Shown piece after piece: positions 41,955 through 50,865 of a DNA stretch of 64,000 bases (within the stretch, counting starts at the first letter, position 1; every line of letters starts with the position of its first letter). The DNA lies in assembly GCF_900111105.1 (NCBI RefSeq), contig NZ_FOGC01000013.1, positions 20,270-84,269 of the forward strand. The letters run 5' to 3'. This DNA comes from Rosenbergiella nectarea. GTDB lineage: Bacteria > Pseudomonadota > Gammaproteobacteria > Enterobacterales > Enterobacteriaceae. The notes beneath the pieces were generated by a model. The model saw only the letters and a list, made by a program, of their open reading frames with translations, was not told where the DNA came from and searched no databases. Both the position numbers and the translations under genes were made by a program.

Positions 41955-43706
41955 ATGAGTTTTACCCTACGACCCTATCAACAAGAAGCCGTTGAGGCTG
42001 CCGTACAGTATTTTCGCCAAGCACAACGCCCCGCGGTGATTGTTTTACCCACCGGTGCAGGCAAAAGTTTAGTGATCGCCGAACTGGCGCGTATCGCTCG
42101 GGGACGAGTCCTAGTTTTAGCGCACGTTAAAGAGTTAGTCAGGCAAAACCACGCCAAATATCAGGCCTTAGGCCTAAACGCCGATATTTTCTCTGCAGGA
42201 TTGGCGCAAAAAGAGAGCCAGAGTAAGGTTGTTTTCGGTAGCGTACAGTCGGTTGCCCGTCATCTCGACCAATTCGATGCGGCATTTTCCCTAGTCATCG
42301 TTGATGAGTGCCACCGGATTGGCGACAACGATCAAAGCCAATACCAACAAATATTGGACTATCTGACACACCGCAACCAGCAACTTCGCCTGCTCGGGTT
42401 GACCGCTACCCCTTTTCGGCTAGGAAAAGGATGGATCTACCACTTTCATTATCATGGGATGGTGCGCGGAACCGAGGATGCCTTATTTCATAAGTGTATT
42501 TATGAACTCCCGCTGCGTTATATGATTAAGCATGGCTATCTTGTTGAGCCAAAACGGTTAGATATGCCCATCTTACGTTATGACTTTTCGTCACTGGTGG
42601 CTAATCAACAAGGTCTCTTCCCTGAAAAAGCGTTGAATCTCAGTTTATCGCAACAAAAACGTGTTACGCCATCCATTGTTGCCGAGATAATTCAACATGC
42701 TGTTGGTTGTCGAGGCGTCATGATTTTTGCCGCCACGGTACGCCATGCGCAAGAGATCCTCAGTTACCTACCTGCCGAGAGCGCGTTGGTTTCCGGTATG
42801 ACCCCTAGTGCCGAACGCGACGATATTTTACAGCGTTTTACGTCGCAACAAATTACCTACTTAGTGAATGTTGCGGTATTAACCACAGGGTTTGATGCCC
42901 CCCATGTCGATTTAATTGCTATCCTTAGACCGACTGAATCGGTCAGTCTTTATCAACAAATTATTGGTCGCGGGCTTCGCCTCTATCCCGGTAAAACAGC
43001 CTGCGCAATCCTCGATTATGCGGGGAATGATTACGACCTTTATCTGCCCGAAATTGGCAGTCCTCAGGGTGATAGCGAAAACCAGCCGGTACAGGTTTTT
43101 TGCCCACAGTGTCAGTTTGCCAATATTTTTTGGGGTAAGGCGCTCGGCGATGGCACGGTTATCGAGCACTTTGGCCGTCGTTGCCAAGGGATCATCGAGG
43201 TCGCAGGCCAGCCTCAACAATGTGATTTCCGCTTTCGCTTCAAATCCTGTCCACACTGTAATGCGGAGAATGATATTGCGGCAAAAGTCTGTCAACACTG
43301 TGACAGTGTGTTGGTCGATCCCGATGATATGTTAAAAGCCGCGCTTAAACTGCGCGATGCTACAGTACTACGCTGCTCAGGGATGATGCTACAGGCAGGA
43401 CACGACGCTAAGGGTGAGTGGCTGCGTATTGCCTATATTGATGAGGACGGTGCCGAGGTACCTGAAACGTTCCGCTTACACTCCCCCGCACAGCGCCATG
43501 TCTTTGAACAGCAGTTCCTTCGTGTGCATAGTCGAGCGCCAGGCATCCCGTTAGCATGGCAGTCGGGGAGCGATATCGTTGCTCAACAGGCCCTCTTGCG
43601 GCATCCCGATTTTGTCGTGGCACATCGTCAAAAAACCTTTTGGAAAATTCGTCATAAAGTCTTCGATTACCAAGGGCGCTTTAGGCGTGCAGAGTCAGCC
43701 AGCTAG
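41955..43706 (+). CDS. radD: DEAD/DEAH-box helicase RadD (YejH)
   Basis: 583-aa superfamily 2 ATPase involved in double-strand-break repair with RecA and SSB. Walker A is LPTGAGKS near residue 35, motif II VDECHRI, motif [11 protein letters not shown] and motif [18 protein letters not shown]-terminal zinc region (CPQC...C...C, then CPHCN...CQHC) matches RadD. The length is near E. coli's 586. It lies between rsuA and rplY, the conserved order. Confidence 0.95.
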   Translation: MSFTLRPYQQEAVEAAVQYFRQAQRPAVIVLPTGAGKSLVIAELARIARGRVLVLAHVKELVRQNHAKYQALGLNADIFSAGLAQKESQSKVVFGSVQSVARHLDQFDAAFSLVIVDECHRIGDNDQSQYQQILDYLTHRNQQLRLLGLTATPFRLGKGWIYHFHYHGMVRGTEDALFHKCIYELPLRYMIKHGYLVEPKRLDMPILRYDFSSLVANQQGLFPEKALNLSLSQQKRVTPSIVAEIIQHAVGCRGVMIFAATVRHAQEILSYLPAESALVSGMTPSAERDDILQRFTSQQITYLVNVAVLTTGFDAPHVDLIAILRPTESVSLYQQIIGRGLRLYPGKTACAILDYAGNDYDLYLPEIGSPQGDSENQPVQVFCPQCQFANIFWGKALGDGTVIEHFGRRCQGIIEVAGQPQQCDFRFRFKSCPHCNAENDIAAKVCQHCDSVLVDPDDMLKAALKLRDATVLRCSGMMLQAGHDAKGEWLRIAYIDEDGAEVPETFRLHSPAQRHVFEQQFLRVHSRAPGIPLAWQSGSDIVAQQALLRHPDFVVAHRQKTFWKIRHKVFDYQGRFRRAESAS

Positions 43707-43711
43707 ATTAT

Positions 43712-43740
43712 TTGCCCTGTCCCCCTTTACCCGCTATAAT
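43712..43740 (+). promoter_or_regulatory. Probable rplY promoter
   Basis: TTGCCC (43712-43717) and a perfect TATAAT (43735-43740) are separated by 17 bp, 89 bp before the rplY start. The long leader leaves room for the L25 autogenous control described for enterobacteria. Confidence 0.75.
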
Positions 43741-43828
43741 GCCGCGCGCTTTATCCCAAATAAAGCGTCATTGAATAATCCTTCCGTTGCTGGGTCGCCT
43801 GTAGCGGAATTACTCTAAGAGAAAAATT

Positions 43829-44113
43829 ATGTTCACTATCGAAGCACAAGTCCGTACAGAGCAGGGTAAGGGTGCGAGCCGCCGTCTGCGTTTAGCTAAC
43901 AAATTCCCAGCCATCGTTTATGGCGGAAATGAAGCTGCAACATCTGTCGTTTTAGATCACGATTTCGTTAACAACCTGCAAACTAAGCCAGGATTCTACA
44001 CTGACGTTCTGACTCTGGTTATCGACGGTAAAGAAACTAAAGTCAAAGTTCAGGCTGTTCAACGTCACCCCTTCAAGCCAAAACTACACCACATCGACTT
44101 CGTTCGCGCGTAA
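43829..44113 (+). CDS. rplY: 50S ribosomal protein L25
   Basis: 94-aa L25, the short enterobacterial form without the CTC domain, binding 5S rRNA in the central protuberance. It shows [20 protein letters not shown] at the start and [14 protein letters not shown] at the end. The length equals E. coli. AGAGAAA precedes the ATG. A strong terminator follows, so it is monocistronic. Confidence 0.98.
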   Translation: MFTIEAQVRTEQGKGASRRLRLANKFPAIVYGGNEAATSVVLDHDFVNNLQTKPGFYTDVLTLVIDGKETKVKVQAVQRHPFKPKLHHIDFVRA

Positions 44114-44130
44114 TTGCAGAAGCCGAGATA

Positions 44131-44159
44131 AAAAACGCCGCATTCGCGGCGTTTTTTTT
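44131..44159. terminator. Terminator between rplY and yejK
   Basis: Stem AACGCCGC (44134-44141) / GCGGCGTT (44146-44153) with an ATTC loop, A-run before and T-run after. Bidirectional between converging genes; its T-run touches the yejK stop. Confidence 0.92.
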
Positions 44160-45162
44160 AGTGTTCTTTTAACCGACGTTGTAATTGGTCGCGCAGATTA
44201 GGGGGCGTCCCTTTAATCGTTAAGGTATCGGTTGTTGGATCCCAGAAAATACGCTCGTTAAGCAGTAACGCATCGAAATTCATCGTCAGCCCACCACCGC
44301 TTCCTGAAAACTTGGTTAATTGACGTAACGTTGAACGATCGGCAGGAAAACTCTCTTCAAATTCGTAGCCTTGCTGCTCCGTAAACCCCACAAAACTTTG
44401 CTCATTCACTTCCGGTAATTGATGTGACAGCTCTGTAATCGTGATCTCGTCGCCTGATTTTAATTGGTCGCTACAATATTGATGTACCTGTTGGCGGTAC
44501 TCCTGACGAGACTGTTTATCAAGGCTGACCTCTTCACAGTAATCATCAACCGCCTGCAGTAAAGTTCTATTTTGCGCCTTAGCGTCTAAACCTTGGCTAG
44601 CGCCCAAGAAGTCCATAAAGAAATCGGCCACTTTACGCCCCACTCGGCCACGTAAAAAGGTGAGATAACGTGTGGAGTCGGGTTGAGTTTCCCATTCGGT
44701 TAAATCGATCCGAGCCACGATATCAGCATGGTTAATATCGAGATAATGAGTAGTACTGATTTCCAACGCCTCATTAACGCGCATGCTAGATTGACTGTTC
44801 AGGACAGAAATCAATAAATATTCGACCGCTAGATAACGGTACTGAGCAAAGAGAACAATCCCGCCTTCGGCAAAAGGATACTTGGCTAATTCATCCCGTA
44901 AGCGGCCGGTCGCCGCACGGGTAAAGGCGAGGAAATCTTGTTGGCCACCGCGACACTCACGTAGCGTATCGCGCAACTCGCTCTCTTCGTTAAATAAGCC
45001 ATAAGCTTTATTCTTCGCACTATAGACGCGGTGTAACTCTTCCAACATCACTTCAACTTCGTGAGTTGGCGACAATAATGAATCACGAAGAATAAGCGAT
45101 AGCTCGTCCTCATCACGCTTAATTAGCTGATGAACCACAATCTGGTCAATATCCAGACTCAT
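44158..45162 (-). CDS. yejK: Nucleoid-associated protein YejK (NdpA)
   Basis: 334-aa nucleoid-associated protein of the 37-kDa family, same length class as E. coli YejK (335). It shows [57 protein letters not shown] and C-terminal [13 protein letters not shown]. It binds bulk chromosomal DNA and touches topoisomerase activity in E. coli. The start at 45162 is chosen by family match; nine upstream codons are unlikely. It is divergent from yejL. Confidence 0.94.
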   Translation of the reverse strand: MSLDIDQIVVHQLIKRDEDELSLILRDSLLSPTHEVEVMLEELHRVYSAKNKAYGLFNEESELRDTLRECRGGQQDFLAFTRAATGRLRDELAKYPFAEGGIVLFAQYRYLAVEYLLISVLNSQSSMRVNEALEISTTHYLDINHADIVARIDLTEWETQPDSTRYLTFLRGRVGRKVADFFMDFLGASQGLDAKAQNRTLLQAVDDYCEEVSLDKQSRQEYRQQVHQYCSDQLKSGDEITITELSHQLPEVNEQSFVGFTEQQGYEFEESFPADRSTLRQLTKFSGSGGGLTMNFDALLLNERIFWDPTTDTLTIKGTPPNLRDQLQRRLKEH

Positions 45163-45386
45163 AGATAACTCCCTTAACGAATGATGCACTATTGAATCAC
45201 GCAGGTCTCATACTGACAATGGGATTTGCCAAGCTTAAGGAGGTAATTTCGACCATCAGCGTTCAGCGAACCGATAAACAGACACAGTTTTCAGCATTTA
45301 CTGAGTAATCCCTGATGAAAAATTGCAGATATGAGCCCTGTTTTACAGTAGACTAGCTACTTTTTACAATGATAATAGTTGATACT

Positions 45387-45614
45387 ATGCCACAGTTATC
45401 TCGTTATAGTGATTCGCGCGTCGAGAAGCTTCTCGACGAACTTTCTAAAGTCCTTGAAATGGATAAGGCCCCGACCGACCTCTCCTTAATGGTGCTCGGT
45501 AATATGGTGACGAATTTAATTAATTCCAGTGTTTCACCCGCTCAGCGCCATGCGTTGGCTCGCTCCTTCGCTGCGGCTCTCGAAGCCTCAGTCAGCGAAG
45601 ATTCGGCTCACTAA
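45387..45614 (+). CDS. yejL: YejL family protein (UPF0352)
   Basis: 75-aa small protein, the exact E. coli length, from [16 protein letters not shown] to [10 protein letters not shown]. It folds as a helical dimer in known structures of the family; the function is unknown. The gene sits 17 bases before yejM and is surely co-transcribed. An ATG six codons upstream is in frame but the family start is at 45387. Confidence 0.9.
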   Translation: MPQLSRYSDSRVEKLLDELSKVLEMDKAPTDLSLMVLGNMVTNLINSSVSPAQRHALARSFAAALEASVSEDSAH

Positions 45615-45631
45615 TCACTGAAACGACGTCT

Positions 45632-47386
45632 ATGGCCAATCACCCACCACAGTATCGCGAAAAAGTTTCCAGCATGATCAGCTGGGGACACTGGTTTACC
45701 CTATTTAATATTTTATTGGCCTTGGTGCTTGGTAGTCGCTATTTACTGATTAACGATTGGCCAGCGTCGCTCGCTGGCCGTATTTATGCTTACTGTAGTT
45801 GGTTAGGTCACTTTAGCTTTATCGTCTTCGCGCTATACCTGCTAACACTCTTCCCGATAACCTTCTTCATTCGATCGCAACGACTGTTACGCGTCATTGC
45901 CTCGATCATTGCCACCTGTGGATTAACACTGCTATTAATTGATGGTGCCGTGTTCCAGCGTTTCCATCTGCACTTAAATCCTATCGTTTGGCAATTGGTG
46001 GTCAATCCTGAACAGAGTGAACTGACCCGTGATTGGCAATTGATGTTTATTGCCGCCCCGATTATTTTCTTAGCCGAGTTATTGTTTGCAACCTGGAGCT
46101 GGCAGAAGCTCCGTAGCCTTAATCGGCACCATTATGCGCGACCTTTTGTCGTACTCTTTATCGCAACCTTTTTTGCCAGCCATATTATGTATATCTGGGC
46201 AGATGCACACTTTTATCGCCCGATCACCATGCAAAAAAGTAATCTTCCGCTCTCTTATCCGATGACTGCCCGACGTTTCCTTGAGAAACACGGCCTACTC
46301 GACTCAGAAGATTATCAACGTCGTCTGATTCAACAGGGTGAACCTGATGCCTTATCCCTTGCGTATCCTTTGAGCGACATCACTGTCGCCCCCAAAGCCT
46401 CCGGTTATAACTTATTGGTCATCACTATCGATAACTTAAGTAGTGAAGACCTGAGTGAGGCTTACCCTGCGCTGGGAACTTTTGCACAGCAAAATATAAA
46501 CTTCATTCAACATTACAGTTCTGGACCGAGTAGCGAGAATGGCTTATTCGGACTCTTTTATGGGATCTCCTCAACCTATTTAGAAGGGGTGCTCGCCTCA
46601 AGAACGCCGTCTAGCTTGCTCACAACACTCGCCAATCGACACTACCAATTTGGATTATTTGCAACGGATGGCTTTAAGCAACCTTTCTATCGCCAAGCAC
46701 TGTTAACTGACTACACTATTCCGTTACAGCATCGTCAATCCGATAGCCAAACCGTTGAGCAATGGCAAAATTGGTATAGCCAACAACAAAGCTCGACGCA
46801 GCCTTGGTTCTCGTGGGTATCACTCCAAGGGGCCACGAAGAGTAATGCCATTGAGGGGCAACGTAGACAAACGTATCAGCAAAGTTCTGCAACGACTGAT
46901 AAACAACTTGCCGCCATTCTTGATGAACTTGAACAGTCACAGGCGTTGAAAAATACCGTGGTAGTGATCACTGGTGCGCATGGCTTATCGCTGACTTCTG
47001 GCTCCGCTTCGGACAGTCGCCGCAACGTGCTGCACGTCCCTCTGGTCATCCATTGGCCAAATACCCCTGCACAGTCGATTAATTATCTTACTGACCATCA
47101 AGATATTATGGCGACCATTATGCAGCGTCTTTTAAATGTCACGACCCCAAGTTATGACTACACTCAAGGCCGCGACTTATTTACCGCTCAAGGGCGCAAC
47201 AATTGGGTCACCAGTAGTGAAGGTAATCATCTTATCATTACAACGCCGACACGTTCTATTGTGCTGAATACCAATGGTCATTACAGCAGTTATGATGCGA
47301 AAGGCCGCAGAATACATGATGATACCCCTGAGTTAGGATTACTCCTGCAAGTATTAACCGAAGAGAAGCGTTTTATCGCAAATTGA
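45632..47386 (+). CDS. yejM: LPS regulator YejM (PbgA/LapC)
   Basis: 584-aa inner-membrane protein with five N-terminal helices (residues about 15-190) and a periplasmic alkaline-phosphatase/sulfatase-like domain. In E. coli it senses periplasmic-leaflet LPS and blocks LapB–FtsH turnover of LpxC. Conserved blocks include FHLHLNPIVWQLV, FYRPITMQ and the arginine-rich linker LPLSYPMTARRFLEKHGLL that binds lipid A. The phosphatase-like domain is more divergent than the membrane part. The ending DEKRFIAN-like EEKRFIAN matches the family. Confidence 0.95.
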   Translation: MANHPPQYREKVSSMISWGHWFTLFNILLALVLGSRYLLINDWPASLAGRIYAYCSWLGHFSFIVFALYLLTLFPITFFIRSQRLLRVIASIIATCGLTLLLIDGAVFQRFHLHLNPIVWQLVVNPEQSELTRDWQLMFIAAPIIFLAELLFATWSWQKLRSLNRHHYARPFVVLFIATFFASHIMYIWADAHFYRPITMQKSNLPLSYPMTARRFLEKHGLLDSEDYQRRLIQQGEPDALSLAYPLSDITVAPKASGYNLLVITIDNLSSEDLSEAYPALGTFAQQNINFIQHYSSGPSSENGLFGLFYGISSTYLEGVLASRTPSSLLTTLANRHYQFGLFATDGFKQPFYRQALLTDYTIPLQHRQSDSQTVEQWQNWYSQQQSSTQPWFSWVSLQGATKSNAIEGQRRQTYQQSSATTDKQLAAILDELEQSQALKNTVVVITGAHGLSLTSGSASDSRRNVLHVPLVIHWPNTPAQSINYLTDHQDIMATIMQRLLNVTTPSYDYTQGRDLFTAQGRNNWVTSSEGNHLIITTPTRSIVLNTNGHYSSYDAKGRRIHDDTPELGLLLQVLTEEKRFIAN

Positions 47387-47458
47387 TTATTAATAAGCCA
47401 GTTAGATCAGTGATATATTGATTTTATATGAAACTGCGGTACTATGATTTGTAGTCGT

Positions 47459-47535
47459 CGGCACGTAGCGCAGCCTGGTAGCGCACTGTCATGGGGTGTC
47501 AGGGGTCGGAGGTTCAAATCCTCTCGTGCCGACCA
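47459..47535 (+). tRNA. proL: tRNA-Pro (anticodon GGG)
   Basis: 77-nt cloverleaf: acceptor CGGCACG pairs with CGTGCCG, D-arm with AGCCTGGTAGC, anticodon arm CTGTCAT-GGG-GTGTCAG region with GGG, T-loop GGTTCAAATCC, and encoded CCA after discriminator A. It closely matches E. coli proL, which also lies beside yejM. It is the integration site of the downstream element. Confidence 0.97.
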
Positions 47536-47540
47536 AATCA
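47510..47540 (+). other. Presumed attL core (3' end of tRNA-Pro)
   Basis: The T-arm and acceptor end of tRNA-Pro abut the integrase-bearing element, and P4-type integrases recombine at tRNA 3' ends. No second copy of the tRNA 3' end was found before 64,000, so core length and attR cannot be fixed. The intact tRNA is rebuilt on this side. Confidence 0.5.
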
Positions 47541-47580
47541 TCATTCTGTTAGTATCGGTTACTGATGGAAACCCCACAAG

Positions 47581-47613
47581 AACCCGCATTCTCACTGAGT
47601 CTGCGGGTTTTTT
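47581..47613 (+). terminator. Terminator downstream of tRNA-Pro
   Basis: Stem AACCCGCA (47581-47588) / TGCGGGTT (47602-47609) with 13-nt loop and a run of six T. It ends the tRNA transcript and insulates the integrase. Confidence 0.85.
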
Positions 47614-47658
47614 GTTGCCTGTAGTATTCGGTTATCACCATTTACAGACGGATTTTTT

Positions 47659-47819
47659 AGGACTAGATTAAGGACTAGATTTCGCATAGTCCTAAAAGAG
47701 CTAGTCCTACGATGCCAAGAAAGACCGTACCACTCACCGCTACGCAGGTGAAGAACGCCAAAACCACGGACAAGGAGCTATCTCTACTTGATGGAGGTGG
47801 CCTAGTCCTACTGGTCAAA
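47659..47819. repeat. Cluster of AGGACTA/TAGTCCT heptamers at the integrase start
   Basis: AGGACTA occurs at 47659-47665 and 47671-47677 (as AGGACTAGATT twice). The inverse TAGTCCT is at 47687-47693, 47702-47708 and 47813-47819. Four lie in the 50 bp before the int ATG and one inside int. The position suggests integrase arm sites or an operator controlling int. Confidence 0.6.
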
Positions 47820-48962
47820 CCGTCCGGCGTGAAAACGTGGCAGTTGCGCTATTACAGGCCAGCCAATAACAAACGCACCACAATGACAATCGGTAACTAC
47901 CCTTCCTTTTCTCTATTGGATGCAAGAGCCGCCAGAGATGAAGCGCGAGCCATGCTAGATAAAGGTATTGACCCGCAGGCCTACCGAACACAGCAGGAAG
48001 AAGCCGAGAAGCTCAGGACAGGTAACACATTTAAAAACGTTGCCGCTGATTGGTACGAATTGAAGAAGTCACAGAACCTAGCACCCAACACGATTAAGGA
48101 TATATGGCGGTCATTAGAAAAATATATCTTCCCTGATATTGGCGACCGTCCAGTAACAGAACTCACCGCACGAATATTCGTCAATGTGTTGGAGCCGATT
48201 AGAGCAAGGGGAAATCTGGAAACCTTGAAACGTGTCTTGCAGCGCGTGAATGAGGTTATGGACTATGCCGCCAATAGTGGACTCATTGAAGTTAATACCG
48301 CCGCCAATGTGCGCAAGGCTTTCCCCGTTCCAACTAAAAAGCCAATGCCAGCTATCACACCGGATAGGCTGCCCGAACTTATGCGAGCGTTATCAATCGC
48401 CAGCATTGAGCGACAAACACGTTTATTAATCGAGTGGCAGCTAATTACAGTGACCCGCCCCGCCGAAGCATCGTCTGCCCGATGGGATGAAATCGACCTA
48501 GTAGATCAAACGTGGACGATACCCGCCGGACGTATGAAGATGCGCCGTGACCATATCATCCCACTTCCACCTCAAGCGGTAGCAATCCTTGAGGAAATGA
48601 AACCTATTAGTAAGCACCGTGACTATATTTTTCCAAGTATGAAAGACCCAAAACTACCGATGAATAGCCAGACTGCAAACGCAGCCATTAAGCGTATGGG
48701 CTTTCGCGGTGTATTGGTGGCTCACGGATTCAGGGCAATATTTAGTACCGCTGCAAATAGCGCAGGATTCGACTCAGACGTTATAGAGGCTGCCCTATCG
48801 CACACCGATAAAAACGAAGTGCGCCGCGCCTATAACCGAAGCAACTACCTTGAGAGAAGAAAGGTATTGATGTGCTGGTGGGCTGATACGTTGGAAGCAG
48901 CGGCAACAGGTTCAACTTTAGCCAATGGCGTAATTGGTATAAGAAGCAAACTAGCTGGATAA
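47712..48962 (+). CDS. int: P4-type tyrosine integrase
   Basis: 416-aa site-specific recombinase that inserts and excises the element at the tRNA. It has an N-terminal arm-binding DUF4102 domain (LTATQVKNAKTTDKELSLLDGGGLVLLVKPSG), a SAM-like core-binding domain (residues about 100-185) and a catalytic domain. Catalytic residues visible are Arg in TVTRPAEASSARW, His-x-x-Arg in HGFRAIFST, His in ALSHTDKN and the nucleophile Tyr in RRAYNRSNYLERRK. It reads away from the tRNA, as in P4 and related islands. Confidence 0.97.
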   Translation: MPRKTVPLTATQVKNAKTTDKELSLLDGGGLVLLVKPSGVKTWQLRYYRPANNKRTTMTIGNYPSFSLLDARAARDEARAMLDKGIDPQAYRTQQEEAEKLRTGNTFKNVAADWYELKKSQNLAPNTIKDIWRSLEKYIFPDIGDRPVTELTARIFVNVLEPIRARGNLETLKRVLQRVNEVMDYAANSGLIEVNTAANVRKAFPVPTKKPMPAITPDRLPELMRALSIASIERQTRLLIEWQLITVTRPAEASSARWDEIDLVDQTWTIPAGRMKMRRDHIIPLPPQAVAILEEMKPISKHRDYIFPSMKDPKLPMNSQTANAAIKRMGFRGVLVAHGFRAIFSTAANSAGFDSDVIEAALSHTDKNEVRRAYNRSNYLERRKVLMCWWADTLEAAATGSTLANGVIGIRSKLAG

Positions 48963-49113
48963 ATCAACAGTAAAACTATAAAACCGAAATAATCCGAAGT
49001 ATAATAATCCGAGGTTATTAGTAAAAAATAAACCGTGTCTAGGCTGATCCCCGAAAATCCGTGCACCTCTACGGGCTGGCATGGTTCCTACACAAAGAGG
49101 GCGCGAGGTGGCG

Positions 49114-49845
49114 ATGATTGATATTCGAGAAGAGCTTGAGGAAGCCAATAAAGACTTTATCAATATTCATGACTTTATTGTAAAGGTCAGATCTCAGGTG
49201 GCAGGTGATTTGAGGCTAATTTGCAGGTGGATATTAAGCAAAATTGCCGCAGCAGATGGAAATCTACCCGTTAGCGTTTATAAAGTTGATTTTTTCTATA
49301 GAATGGAAACTCATTTCAATTCATATGAAGATGATCTTTCTTTCTTGGAATTGAACTTAAAAGAAGTAATAAGTAGAGAAAAACTTCCGGTTGAGCATAT
49401 ATCAGGGCTGGATGATGGGCTTTGGGTTGATGATAATTTTTTTGACTTCGGATTTAGTATAACCGAATTAAAACCAGTATTTCCTAATATCAATCTGGAT
49501 AAAGGCAAGATTAAGACGTCAGGATGGGGAGAATATGCGCCACCTTCCCCTAGTGCCAGTACAAATGCTGTTATAGACACGCCAATAGAACACAGTCCAG
49601 CTATTGAGTGGGGAAAGAGGTTTGCAGGAAGAGCCGCTGCGCTAGATATTATCGGAGCTATTTCAAAGATACTTGTAGAAAAGTCAGGAAATAAGTATCT
49701 GCACGGTGAAAATGTTAGCGCGAACGCGATAGCAGATAGCGTTGTAGAAATGATGGACACCATAAACAAAAACAAATCAACGGAAAATTATAGGAAGTTA
49801 ATTGGCGAGGCATTAAAGATAAGCGGGCTATCTACAGAAGAATAA
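49114..49845 (+). CDS. Unrecognised cargo protein next to integrase
   Basis: 243-aa soluble, acidic protein with no motif I recognise. The N-terminal half is Leu/Phe/Asp-rich (EELEEANKDFINIHDFIV). A Pro/Ser hinge lies near residue 140 (YAPPSPSAS), and the C-terminal half is helical (ALDIIGAISKILVEK, then a Lys-rich end). ATG 49114 follows GAGGTGG and is preferred; an upstream ATG at 49081 is weak. The gene is more AT-rich than neighbouring DNA and lies between int and the alpA repeats, a place where satellites often carry foreign cargo such as defence genes. That role is only suggested by position. Confidence 0.7.
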   Translation: MIDIREELEEANKDFINIHDFIVKVRSQVAGDLRLICRWILSKIAAADGNLPVSVYKVDFFYRMETHFNSYEDDLSFLELNLKEVISREKLPVEHISGLDDGLWVDDNFFDFGFSITELKPVFPNINLDKGKIKTSGWGEYAPPSPSASTNAVIDTPIEHSPAIEWGKRFAGRAAALDIIGAISKILVEKSGNKYLHGENVSANAIADSVVEMMDTINKNKSTENYRKLIGEALKISGLSTEE

Positions 49846-49889
49846 GACACTTCCCTACTTGATGGGCGCAGATGGACAGTGCGCCTACC

Positions 49890-50100
49890 AAATAATGCCA
49901 ACACTCCGCGATACCCACCCCAAACATTACCAACTTATCAGGCCAGTTAATTAAAACCTTACCAACTATACGAACATCCCCGCACAAAACCTTACCAACT
50001 ATTAGAAATCGGCTTAACACTTACCCTAGAAACATTACCAACTGCCGAATTCATACCTACTTTAGCCATACCAACAATTTAGCCTTTCATACCAGCAACT
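49890..50100. repeat. Array of AAC(A/C)TTACCAACT repeats upstream of alpA
   Basis: Four exact 13-mers AAC(A/C)TTACCAACT start at 49923, 49955, 49988 and 50031. Degenerate copies occur near 49894 (GCCAACACT), 50016 (AACACTTACCCTA), 50052 (CATACCTAC), 50064 (AGCCATACCAACA) and 50086 (TCATACCAGCAAC). Spacing of the first three is 32-33 bp, about three helix turns, all in the same orientation. The 319-bp gap (49846-50164) between the cargo gene and alpA holds nothing else obvious. Likely binding sites for a regulator or replication protein. Confidence 0.7.
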
Positions 50101-50164
50101 TACATAGCCCTATGATTTAATATTTCGGTATTCAACAGTTAATAACTTATTCAGAGAGTTAATA

Positions 50165-50377
50165 ATGAAAAACACCGAACGAGCTATTTTACTCAAGTCA
50201 GAAGTTAAAAAGGTACTACGCATTAAGTCAGACAGCGCATTTCAGGAAATGGTTAATACTGGCGAGTTTCCCCGCGGCTTTCGCATTGGTTTACGCCGCT
50301 TAGGTTGGTTCGCTGATGAAGTGGATGCGTGGATTGATGCCCGTATCGCCGAGCGTAATACCGTGGGAGCTAACTAA
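50165..50377 (+). CDS. alpA: AlpA family regulator
   Basis: 70-aa MerR-like helix-turn-helix protein with the AlpA pattern: helix LLKSEVKKVLRIKSDSAFQEMV, then GEFPRGFRIGLRRLGWFADEVDAWIDARI. AlpA proteins switch on integrase/excision genes in P4-like and PICI elements, and in Gram-negative PICIs AlpA is the activator induced by helper phages. It is the first gene of a tight plus-strand run and sits just after the repeat array, which it may bind. Confidence 0.88.
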   Translation: MKNTERAILLKSEVKKVLRIKSDSAFQEMVNTGEFPRGFRIGLRRLGWFADEVDAWIDARIAERNTVGAN

Positions 50378-50379
50378 TT

Positions 50380-50850
50380 ATGGACATAAAAAAAGCCACC
50401 TTGTCACAGATGGCTCATTCAGATATTCGCGCAGACAATTCTACAGTTCCCGCCGCGATTATCAAGCCAGCTTTGAAAGTAGAAGCGTCATGCAGTGTGA
50501 TTCTTCACAACCCGCAAGGACTAACCGCACTCGACACAAACGCAAGTTCAGTTTCCGATTTTGACCAAAACGGAACAGGCGCAAAGTTTTACACTACCTG
50601 CCTGCATAGCGATATATCGAAACTACGGAACCAGTACCGACTCGATATTGTGGGCGAGAGTGAGAAATACACCTCGCGTCATGGCTACTCTACGCACTTC
50701 ACACGCTACCGACTCGCAGACCGTAGCGCAGCAGAACGAGCGTTAAAGCTCATTAATATCTGGCGTTCACAGCGCGAAGAGGAAGCAATCACCGAAGCCG
50801 AGGCACAGCGTTTAATTAACCAATACCCAGAGAAAGCAGCAGCTAACTAA
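50380..50850 (+). CDS. Unrecognised phage-type protein
   Basis: 156-aa protein starting 2 bases after alpA. The N-terminal half is low in structure (Ser/Asp/Ala-rich). The C-terminal half is charged and probably folded: SKLRNQYRLDIVGES, then TRYRLADRSAAERALKLINIWRSQREEEAITEAEAQ. No known family can be assigned with confidence. Operon position among regulators suggests an early control or accessory role. The start ATG at 50380 shares spacing with the alpA stop. Confidence 0.7.
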   Translation: MDIKKATLSQMAHSDIRADNSTVPAAIIKPALKVEASCSVILHNPQGLTALDTNASSVSDFDQNGTGAKFYTTCLHSDISKLRNQYRLDIVGESEKYTSRHGYSTHFTRYRLADRSAAERALKLINIWRSQREEEAITEAEAQRLINQYPEKAAAN

Positions 50851-50865
50851 CCGGAGATCCCCAAA

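Noticed and set aside
42912-43335. Long alternative frames on both strands inside radD
   Set aside because: They overlap the conserved helicase motif VI region of radD and show no protein-like features.
49311-49775. A 154-codon minus-strand frame opposite the unknown cargo gene
   Set aside because: The plus-strand frame has a better start and composition; the minus frame has Ser/Leu-rich shadow composition and no ribosome site.
49923-50043. CRISPR array from the regularly spaced 13-mers
   Set aside because: Repeats are only 13 bp, spacers vary (19-30 bp), later copies are degenerate, and no cas genes are nearby.
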